A stretch of DNA of 6,124 bases. Origin: Actinomycetes bacterium. Lineage in GTDB: Bacteria; Actinomycetota; Acidimicrobiia; Acidimicrobiales; Palsa-688. Shown here one piece after another: positions 1-4,661 of the stretch. Under the pieces are notes generated by a model that saw only the letters and a program-made list of their open reading frames with translations, was not told the DNA's origin and searched no databases. Each line of letters opens with the position of its first letter. Within the stretch, counting starts at the first letter, position 1. The translations under genes and the position numbers were made by a program. The DNA is taken from positions 1 through 6,124 of the forward strand of contig JAKARG010000204.1 of assembly GCA_021819345.1 (NCBI GenBank). The letters are read 5' to 3'.

Positions 1-1074
1 GCGGGCTCGGTCACCCTCGGCGGCCGGCGGGTCCCGGTCCGCCGCCCCAGGGTCCGCGCCGCCGACGGGTCCGGCGAGCTGCCCGTTCCCGCCTACGAGC
101 TGTTCTCGGGCACCGACCTGCTCGGGACGATGGCGATGGAGCGGATGCTCGCGAAGCTGTCGTGCCGCCGCTACCAGGCCGGCTTGGAGCCCGTCGGCGC
201 CGAGGTGACCGCCCGGGCGCGCTCCACGTCGAAGTCGGCGGTGTCCCGCCGGTTCGTGAAGGCCACCGAGACCGCCCTGGGTGAGCTGCTCGCCCGGGAC
301 CTCTCCGGCCTGGACCTGGTGGCGTTGATGGTCGACGGGGTCCACTTCGGCGACCATCTCTGCGTGGTCGCCCTCGGGATCGGCATCGACGGCACCAAGC
401 ACCCGTTGGCCGTGGTCGAAGGGGCGACGGAGAACACCACCACCGTGACCGACCTCCTCGTCGGGCTACGAGACCGGGGCCTGGACGTCACCCGGCCGAT
501 CCTCGTGGTCATCGACGGCGCCAAGGCGCTGCGCTCGGCGGTCGAGACGGTGTTCGACTGCCCGGTCGTGGCCCGCTGCCAGCTCCACAAGATCCGGAAC
601 GTCCAGTCCAAGCTGCCCGATCGGATGGCCGCGACGGTCGGCACGAAGATGCGCGCCGCCTACAAGCTGACCAGCGCGCTCGAGGCCGAGGCGACCCTGG
701 TCGAGCTCGCCCGCCAACTCGACCGGTCCCACCCCGGCGCGGCGGGCAGCCTGCGCGAGGGACTCGCCGAGACCCCCACCGTGATCCGCCTCGGGGTGCC
801 GCCCACCCTGGCCCGCACGCTGCGCTCGACCAACGTCATCGAGTCCATGATCGAGATCTGCCGGGACCACTCCACCAACGTCGAGCACTCGCGGGAGGAG
901 ACCATGGCCCTCCGCTGGTGCGCAGCAGGGATGAACGAGGCAGCCGAGCAGTTCCGCCGGGTCAACGGACACCTCCACCTCCCCGCCCTACGCGCCGCCC
1001 TCGAGGCCGAAGCCGCTCGCCGCCGGCGGGGCGCGACTGTCACACCCCCCAACTACGATCAGGACGTGGCCTGA
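1..1074 (+). CDS. IS256/mutator-family transposase, 5' end outside the window
   Basis: This is a DDE transposase that would cut and join the ends of its own insertion sequence. The frame is open from base 1, so about 357 residues of the C-terminal part are visible. Members run to about 400 residues, so the N-terminal DNA-binding part lies off the left edge. Counting from base 1, the putative catalytic residues are D112 (in VDGVHFGDH), D172 (in VVIDGAKAL) and E281 (in STNVIES). The 109-residue D-E gap and the intervening RCQLHKIRN motif fit IS256 transposases. The tail (ALRWCAAGM, then RRVNGHLHL) is typical of actinobacterial members. An internal ATG at 130 is not the real start, because family-like sequence continues upstream of it. 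Two oddities are V for the usual P in TNPIES, and an unusual NVEHSREE stretch where relatives I recall have a basic, Trp-containing segment. The family call is firm; whether the enzyme is active is unknown. Confidence 0.93.
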   Translation, partial: AGSVTLGGRRVPVRRPRVRAADGSGELPVPAYELFSGTDLLGTMAMERMLAKLSCRRYQAGLEPVGAEVTARARSTSKSAVSRRFVKATETALGELLARDLSGLDLVALMVDGVHFGDHLCVVALGIGIDGTKHPLAVVEGATENTTTVTDLLVGLRDRGLDVTRPILVVIDGAKALRSAVETVFDCPVVARCQLHKIRNVQSKLPDRMAATVGTKMRAAYKLTSALEAEATLVELARQLDRSHPGAAGSLREGLAETPTVIRLGVPPTLARTLRSTNVIESMIEICRDHSTNVEHSREETMALRWCAAGMNEAAEQFRRVNGHLHLPALRAALEAEAARRRRGATVTPPNYDQDVA

Positions 1075-1089
1075 ACCAGCCACCGACCG

Positions 1090-1126
1090 TCACCGAAGTT
1101 CCACGGAACTCGGGACATCCTCCCGT
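1090..1126. repeat. Possible right terminal inverted repeat of the IS256-type element
   Basis: IS256 elements usually end within about 100 bases of the transposase stop in an inverted repeat of 20-30 bases. This stretch begins 16 bases after the stop. It contains a short palindrome, AGTTCC-AC-GGAACT (1097-1110), followed by CGGGACATCC. It resembles the end region I associate with such elements. The left end is outside the window, so the repeat and any target-site duplication cannot be confirmed and the boundaries are approximate. Confidence 0.3.
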
Positions 1127-1254
1127 TGACGCCTCGTGCGCTCATGGCGCCGAGGAACCGGCCGTTGCCGCAGGCGGTCACCGGAGCATTCTCGTCACTG
1201 CTAACCCTCGGGCGAGGTCGGCGCCGTCGACCCTCGGCGCCTACCGTGGGGGTG

Positions 1255-1773
1255 GTGAGCCGTGGCGTCGTCATCTGGCCGGATGCCGCCACCTCCGCCA
1301 CCGTCAGGAGGATCTGGGACGTGCTGGCTGCCCACGGCCTGGCGAGCCTGGCTACCCTCACTCACCGCCTGCACCAGCCGCACTGCTCGCTCGCCGTCGC
1401 CGAGAACCTCCCCGTCGGAGCAGCGCTGGCTGCCGTCGGGGCAGTTCCAGACCGACCGCTGCCCCTGCGCATCGAGTCCATCGGGGTGTTCCCCACCATG
1501 GGCACACTCTTCCTCGCCCCGGTGGTCACCCCGGAACTGCTCGCCGAGCAGCGGAGAGTCCACTCGGCCGTCACCCCCCATGACGAAGGTCCGTGGCCGT
1601 ATTTCGAGCCGGGAGCCTGGACGCCACACATCACCCTGGCCATGCGTCTCACCGCCGAGGAGCTGGCTGTCGCCGTCCCGCTCGTCCTCGCCCAGATCCC
1701 GATCACCGGCACCTTCGACCGCGGCGGAGTAGTAGACGGCGACAGCGGGCAGAACTGGCCCGCGCCGAGATAG
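1255..1773 (+). CDS. 2H phosphoesterase (2'-5' RNA ligase superfamily), stand-alone
   Basis: Members of this superfamily use two HxT/SL motifs to hydrolyse or join RNA ends, typically 2',3'-cyclic phosphates or 2'-5' linkages, in the cytoplasm. Both motifs are present. HCSL starts at residue 43 and HITL at residue 125, counted from the chosen start, and the 82-residue spacing suits the two pseudo-symmetric lobes. From the GTG at 1255 the protein is 172 residues, the usual size. Other in-frame starts (GTG 1252, GTG 1246, ATG 1144, TTG 1126) would add an Arg/Pro-rich leader without family character, and the TTG falls at the probable IS end. The G-run at 1248-1252 is too close to be a good ribosome site, so the start is uncertain by a few codons. 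A weak promoter-like pair (TTGCCG 1165-1170, CATTCT 1187-1192, spacer 16) lies upstream. The substrate cannot be told from the sequence. Confidence 0.8.
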   Translation: MSRGVVIWPDAATSATVRRIWDVLAAHGLASLATLTHRLHQPHCSLAVAENLPVGAALAAVGAVPDRPLPLRIESIGVFPTMGTLFLAPVVTPELLAEQRRVHSAVTPHDEGPWPYFEPGAWTPHITLAMRLTAEELAVAVPLVLAQIPITGTFDRGGVVDGDSGQNWPAPR

Positions 1774-2034
1774 CCTCCGACCGGATCCCATGCACGACTG
1801 CCGGCCCCCAGGGAGCTACTGGCCGCGGAGCAGCCCTCACTTCGCCTCACCCGCCGCCGAACGAGCGAGGCCGCGCAGGTCGCCGGGCTGCGCTGACCCT
1901 GCCGGCTGAAGGCGGCGACCCATTCGGCGATCCGCCCCGGAAGCGGGTGCCGACCGACGCTCCAGAACGACGGCGGACGACGTCGGTGCAGAGCGCCGAA
2001 CGGCGCGTCTGGAGCTCTCTCGGATCCGGTTTTG
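1774..2034. other. Non-coding convergent gap with nested inverted repeats
   Basis: This stretch lies between the stop of the 2H phosphoesterase (+) and the stop of vapC (-). Frames crossing it show no protein-family character. It holds the nested inverted repeats at 1959-2015. It also has a 9-base inverted repeat close to its two edges: ACCGGATCC at 1780-1788 and GGATCCGGT at 2022-2030. A short T-run (2030-2033) follows the right copy on the plus strand. Termination for both genes is the natural role of such a gap, but no classical stem plus long T-run is visible. Confidence 0.5.
1959..2015. terminator. Nested inverted repeats, candidate terminator or structured 3' end
   Basis: The outer arms GCTCCAGA (1959-1966) and TCTGGAGC (2008-2015) are perfect 8-base complements. 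Just inside the right arm lies GCGCCG-AA-CGGCGC (1993-2006), which would fold as 5 base pairs with a 4-base loop. A competing pairing is ACCGACG (1953-1959) with CGTCGGT (1981-1987). The position between two converging stops suggests a two-way terminator. There is no U-tract directly after the stem on either strand, so intrinsic termination is only a possibility. Confidence 0.35.
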
Positions 2035-2430
2035 CTACTTCGGGCTGGCGATGTTGATGCCGAGGTGGCGGGCGGCGTCGAGCATTCGCTGGTCGTAGCT
2101 GACGAGGGTTCCGAGGTCGGTGCCGAGTTGGAGGGCGCTGGCGAGGTGGATGGCGTCGAGGGAGCGCAGATGGGTGGGCAGGAGCGTGCCGGCGGAGCCG
2201 AGAACCCGGTCGTTGATCCGGAGCAGGTCGACGCGATCGAAGAGCGCGTGCGCTCGCCCGGTCGCCTCGGGTCCCTCGTCGAGGAGGGCCCGTAGGACTT
2301 CGGTCCGGGCCAGGGCGCTCGATACCAGCGGCCGTCGCCGTCGGAGGTGTTGTCGCAGGCCGGCGGATTCGGGCTCGGCTACGACGAGCTTGACCATGGC
2401 GGAGGAGTCCAGGTAGGTGGCGGCGGTCAC
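2035..2430 (-). CDS. vapC: VapC-type PIN-domain toxin ribonuclease
   Basis: PIN-domain toxins are Mg2+-dependent endoribonucleases that inhibit translation by cutting tRNA, rRNA or mRNA until neutralised by their antitoxin. This 131-residue protein covers a full PIN fold. The acidic residues expected in the active site are present: D8 (YLDSSAMVKL), E44 (ARTEVLRALL), D92 (SLDAIHLASAL) and D113 (VSYDQRML). The GTG start at 2430 is chosen because it places the YLDSS strand at residue 6, as in the family. It also overlaps the antitoxin stop by four bases (GTGA, 2427-2430), implying translational coupling. The frame stays open far upstream, but that part is antitoxin sequence in another frame and is not family-like. 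The C-terminus ends after the last PIN strand, so the toxin appears complete. The tRNA, rRNA or mRNA target cannot be predicted. Confidence 0.92.
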   Translation of the reverse strand: MTAATYLDSSAMVKLVVAEPESAGLRQHLRRRRPLVSSALARTEVLRALLDEGPEATGRAHALFDRVDLLRINDRVLGSAGTLLPTHLRSLDAIHLASALQLGTDLGTLVSYDQRMLDAARHLGINIASPK

Positions 2431-2699
2431 CTCTCGGCGGCTCGGAGCTGCTCGAGGCGCCGTGAGGGCAGCTCGGAGCTTCGCGAGGCGAGCGGCTCGG
2501 CGAGATCGTCGAGCTCTCCGGTGGCCGTGTCCACCTCGCCGGCCTTGCGGAGCCGCTCGAGCGGGCTGCCCTGTGGTAGGGGCGAGAGGACCGCGACTGG
2601 TCGTCCGCGGTCGGTGATCTCGATCGTCTCGCCGCTCTCGACTCTGCGCAGGAGCTCGCTGGCGCGCTGGCGGAGCTCCCGAACTCCCACCGATGTCAT
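2427..2699 (-). CDS. vapB: VapB antitoxin, Phd/YefM fold (prevent-host-death family)
   Basis: This 90-residue protein should bind and inhibit the downstream PIN toxin and repress its own operon. The N-terminal half is Phd/YefM-like: VGVRELRQRASELLRRV, then a short turn, then GETIEITDRGRPVAVLSPL (residues about 4-41), which forms the DNA-binding dimer fold. The C-terminal half is charged and low in complexity (EVDTATGELDDLAEPL and onward). This is the usual intrinsically loose toxin-wrapping tail. The ATG at 2699 is preferred over an ATG at 2735, which would add 12 residues that run over the promoter-like elements and the inverted repeat. No Shine-Dalgarno sequence precedes ATG 2699, which fits leaderless translation. 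The stop overlaps the vapC start. In family terms this is a Phd-type antitoxin paired with a VapC-type toxin, a common combination in actinobacteria. Confidence 0.9.
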   Translation of the reverse strand: MTSVGVRELRQRASELLRRVESGETIEITDRGRPVAVLSPLPQGSPLERLRKAGEVDTATGELDDLAEPLASRSSELPSRRLEQLRAAER

Positions 2700-2716
2700 G
2701 TGCTGCTTGTAGCACA
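2699..2716. promoter_or_regulatory. Inverted-repeat operator candidate for vapBC autoregulation
   Basis: TGTGCT (2699-2704) and AGCACA (2711-2716) form perfect 6-base arms around a 6-base centre. The site overlaps the proposed -10 element and the vapB start codon. Phd/YefM-type antitoxins usually bind palindromes at exactly this place, and the toxin modulates that binding. The site is visible in the sequence; the binding is inferred. Confidence 0.45.
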
Positions 2717-2735
2717 CAGTGGCCGACACCGTCAT
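2706..2735 (-). promoter_or_regulatory. Putative leaderless promoter of the vapBC operon
   Basis: Read on the minus strand, ATGACG (2735-2730, four of six matches to TTGACA) is followed by an 18-base spacer and TACAAG (2711-2706, four of six matches to TATAAT). Six bases later comes the A of the vapB ATG. Transcription would therefore begin at or next to the start codon, consistent with the lack of a ribosome binding site. Both hexamers are imperfect, so this remains a prediction. Confidence 0.45.
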
Positions 2736-2955
2736 GGTGCGGCCCGGGCGTCACATGGCGGGCATCTCGGGAGGCGTCCACGATGCGCTCGCTGCTCCAG
2801 CGACGGCGAGGTCTTCTACCGGATCTACCGAGACGGGCACCCCCGGGTCGGCAGGGCCCGTGACGACAGGAGCGCATAATCGCAGCCGGCAGGCACTGTT
2901 TTGCCTGGTCCAACACGGCCTGGCATGGGAAACGTCCAGCTCACGACCCTCGGGG
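2736..2955. other. Intergenic spacer between the carboxypeptidase stop and the vapBC promoter
   Basis: No frame here has recognisable protein character, and no tRNA-like fold is evident. Two small stems are visible. ACGGGC (2833-2838) pairs with GCCCGT (2856-2861) around a 17-base loop. CAGGCA (2890-2895) pairs with TGCCTG (2902-2907) around a 6-base loop. Neither is followed by a clear T-run on the minus strand. The spacer and the separate promoter argue that vapBC is its own transcription unit, although it lies downstream of the carboxypeptidase on the same strand. Confidence 0.5.
2890..2907 (-). terminator. Weak stem-loop after the DD-carboxypeptidase
   Basis: On the minus strand CAGGCA-AAACAG-TGCCTG forms a perfect 6-base stem, 49 bases past the carboxypeptidase stop. 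A further CCAGGC copy lies a few bases before it. There is no U-tract, so the stem could be a weak or factor-assisted terminator, or chance. Confidence 0.25.
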
Positions 2956-4248
2956 TCACAGGCCCCGCTCGAGCCGCCAGGACGTGGAGGGCCCACGGAT
3001 CGCCCCGACGGCGGTCGCGGGCACCGTCACCGCTCCCGAGGGCAGGTCGACCTCGATCGCGGCGAGCTGCTCGCCGGCGTGCAGCGGTGCCTTCAGGCTC
3101 CCCGTTCCCGCGGCACCCTCCAGGTGGACCGAGGCGTTCACCCGCTCCCCCGAGAAGCCGATCGTGGTGACCCCCCTGGTGGTGACCCCCCGGGTCGAGG
3201 GCCCCCACGGGGTGGTGACCCGGACCAAGGTCCGGCCGGGCCGGAGCAGGGTGACCGAGTGCAGGTCGGAGAAGGCGGCGGAGCTCAGGCGCTCGCCGGC
3301 GTGCAGGGCGACGAGCAGCTCCGAGAGGGTCTTGGTGCCGTACTGGCCGAGGACCGCACCGATCACGGTCATCTCCTGGCCGTCGACCTTGCGCCGGGCG
3401 ACCCAGAGGAAGTCCCCGCCGCCGTCGACGGTCGAGCCGGTCTTGATCCCGACGATCCCGTCCCGGCCGAGGGCGTAGTCGAAGTTGTAGACGACACCGT
3501 TGAGCGGCAGGTCGACCTGGGGCATCGCCACGATGAGCGACAGGAGCGGGTTGGCCATCACCACCTTGCCCAGGCGGACCATGTCGGCGGCCGAGCCGAC
3601 GGTCGCGTAGCTGAGCCCGGCGGGGTCGGCGAAATGGGTGTGGTGCAGGCCGAGGGAGGCCGCCTCGGCGTTCATCTCGGCCACGAAGGCGCTCTCGGAG
3701 CCGGCGGTCCAGTCGGCGAGGAGGTCGGCGACGTTGTCGGCGGAGGGGATGAGCATCGCCTCCAGGCACTGCAGCTCGCTCAGGCGCTCGCCGGTGGCCA
3801 CGTCGATGACCGAGTCGCCCGCTGCGTACTCCGAGGGGTAGGCGGAGCCGATCGAGGCTGGGACGGTGATCTCCGGGCCCTGCTCGCCGATGCCGAGTGG
3901 GTGATGGGCGAGCACCACGAGCGCGGTCACGAGCTTGGTGAGGCTGGCGAGCGGCACCTCCCGGTTGGCGTTGACCGCAGCGAGGGTGCCGATCCCCTCG
4001 ACCGCCACGTCGGTCTCGCCCCGGTCCGGCACCGGGAGCACCGGAGGGGTCCCGGCGGCGGTGAGCGGACCGTGGAAGACCACCGAGGCCGACGCCTTCG
4101 GGAGCCCCCGGTCGAGCTGGACGCCGACGAAGACCGCAGCGACCACCACGACCAGGGCGATCAGGAGGGCCAGGACCCGCACGTAGGAGCCGGCGCCCCT
4201 CGGGGAGCGGGACGAGGACCCCTGGAGGTGGCTTCCGGATCGGCTCAT
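2956..4248 (-). CDS. D-alanyl-D-alanine carboxypeptidase, membrane-anchored class C PBP (S11 family)
   Basis: S11 enzymes remove the terminal D-Ala of peptidoglycan pentapeptides outside the membrane and so limit cross-linking. The 430-residue protein has a short basic N-terminus, one membrane segment at about residues 23-44, and an extracytoplasmic catalytic domain. Its motifs are SLTK with S102 nucleophile and K105, PSADN at 168-172 for the SxN motif, and KTG at 269-271 in GIKTGST. HTHFADPAGL (203-212) is also diagnostic. The third SxN position is Asp171, where the family normally has Asn, with Asn at the next residue. The C-terminal portion from about residue 300 is beta-rich and ends without the amphipathic anchor helix of PBP5, so the N-terminal segment is probably the anchor. 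A 15-base in-frame duplication gives TRGVTTRGVTT in this region. ATG 4248 is the start nearest the membrane segment; no strong ribosome site is seen. Any dacB/dacC-style gene symbol would be a guess. Confidence 0.93.
   Translation of the reverse strand: MSRSGSHLQGSSSRSPRGAGSYVRVLALLIALVVVVAAVFVGVQLDRGLPKASASVVFHGPLTAAGTPPVLPVPDRGETDVAVEGIGTLAAVNANREVPLASLTKLVTALVVLAHHPLGIGEQGPEITVPASIGSAYPSEYAAGDSVIDVATGERLSELQCLEAMLIPSADNVADLLADWTAGSESAFVAEMNAEAASLGLHHTHFADPAGLSYATVGSAADMVRLGKVVMANPLLSLIVAMPQVDLPLNGVVYNFDYALGRDGIVGIKTGSTVDGGGDFLWVARRKVDGQEMTVIGAVLGQYGTKTLSELLVALHAGERLSSAAFSDLHSVTLLRPGRTLVRVTTPWGPSTRGVTTRGVTTIGFSGERVNASVHLEGAAGTGSLKAPLHAGEQLAAIEVDLPSGAVTVPATAVGAIRGPSTSWRLERGL
3164..3191. repeat. 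15-base tandem repeat inside the carboxypeptidase gene
   Basis: The plus-strand unit GTGGTGACCCCCC occurs at 3164-3176 and again at 3179-3191, a period of 15 bases. A shortened copy, GTGGTGACCC, lies at 3212-3221. On the coding strand the copies encode repeated VTT triplets in the C-terminal domain. The period is a multiple of three, so the reading frame is kept. Confidence 0.8.
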
Positions 4249-4376
4249 GGGTGCTCGGTGTGGGGAGTCATGGCGCCAACATGTTCGGCGATCTCGCCCC
4301 TCGATTGGTCGCGGGTCTCAGGTGCTTCTTCGGGTCTTCTTCGCGCCAGCTCGGGCGCCGCCGGTTCCATGGGGAC
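4249..4376. promoter_or_regulatory. Divergent intergenic region carrying promoters for both flanks
   Basis: The carboxypeptidase reads left and the small membrane gene and amidase read right from this 128-base gap, so at least one promoter should lie here. Third-position GC in the plus frame drops clearly before 4377, supporting a non-coding character. A direct repeat CTTCTTCG occurs at 4325-4332 and 4336-4343, spaced 11 bases, about one helical turn. I could not pick convincing -35/-10 pairs. Confidence 0.35.
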
Positions 4377-4550
4377 ATGAACCTCTTGCTCAACGACATC
4401 TTCGGCGTCGGCCTGCTGGCCGGGGCCGCCCTGGTGGTCGCCGGCGGCGGGGTCCTCACCCTGCTCGGTCTCGGTGGACTGGAGCGCTCCGTCGTGCCGG
4501 TCAGGGTCGAGGCAGCCCCCGGTCCACTCCACTCGAGGCGGGCCGGCTGA
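4377..4550 (+). CDS. Hypothetical small membrane protein, 57 residues
   Basis: I do not recognise a family. The predicted protein starts MNLLLNDIFGVGLL and has one hydrophobic Gly/Ala/Val/Leu-rich segment at about residues 9-34. It ends in a short polar tail of about 20 residues with Arg, Pro and Ser. Coding is supported by almost uniform G or C at third codon positions from the ATG at 4377 to the TGA. The same frame further upstream (from 4251, including an ATG at 4281) loses this bias, so the shorter start is chosen. A GGGGA motif ends one base before the ATG, too close for a good ribosome site. The amidase follows on the same strand after a 111-base gap with a strong stem-loop, so co-transcription is possible. 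Because GC-rich DNA also gives chance open frames, the gene itself remains uncertain. Confidence 0.42.
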   Translation: MNLLLNDIFGVGLLAGAALVVAGGGVLTLLGLGGLERSVVPVRVEAAPGPLHSRRAG

Positions 4551-4637
4551 CCGGGCTGCCCGTGACCTCCCGGCCGCCCCCGGGGTCACCGGCGGCGCCA
4601 TGAGCCACCGATCCAGGGCTACTGGTGCCGAGCCGGC

Positions 4638-4657
4638 CCCGATGCGCGAGCATCGGG
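4638..4657 (+). promoter_or_regulatory. GNRA-capped stem-loop just before the amidase start
   Basis: CCCGATGC (4638-4645) and GCATCGGG (4650-4657) form a perfect 8-base stem closed by the tetraloop GCGA, which fits the stable GNRA class. With one bulged C the stem can extend by about three G-C pairs. It ends four bases before the proposed amidase ATG at 4662, where a ribosome site would normally lie. In RNA it could restrain translation or act as a processing or attenuation element. The structure is plain in the sequence; the role is inferred. Confidence 0.5.
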
Positions 4658-4661
4658 CCGT

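Noticed and set aside
466..1052. Minus-strand frames across the transposase gene
   Set aside because: They are shadows of the transposase coding strand, and the products resemble no protein.
1593..2057. A 154-codon plus-strand frame crossing the end of the phosphoesterase and the convergent gap
   Set aside because: It is out of frame with the phosphoesterase for its first 180 bases, rich in Arg, Pro and His, and has no family character or plausible start signal.
2820..2910. Possible tRNA or small RNA in the spacer beside vapBC
   Set aside because: Short stems exist, but there is no cloverleaf, no T-loop consensus and no acceptor pairing.
2431..2916. Upstream extension of the vapC frame toward 2916
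   Set aside because: The extension covers vapB and the operator region in another frame and is Arg/Pro-rich. The PIN fold begins at the GTG at 2430.
3164..3221. CRISPR-like or regulatory repeat array
   Set aside because: There are only two and a half short units, adjacent rather than spaced, and they lie inside a coding gene in frame.
2825..3769. A 314-codon minus-strand frame overlapping the carboxypeptidase in another frame
   Set aside because: It is an Arg/Pro/Gly-rich out-of-frame product, while the overlapping frame carries all the carboxypeptidase motifs.
2719..4380. A 553-codon open frame on the plus strand over the carboxypeptidase region
   Set aside because: It is antisense to a gene with clear S11 motifs. 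Its product is a Gly/Arg/Asp/His-rich composition with no fold, as expected from the complementary frame of GC-rich coding DNA.
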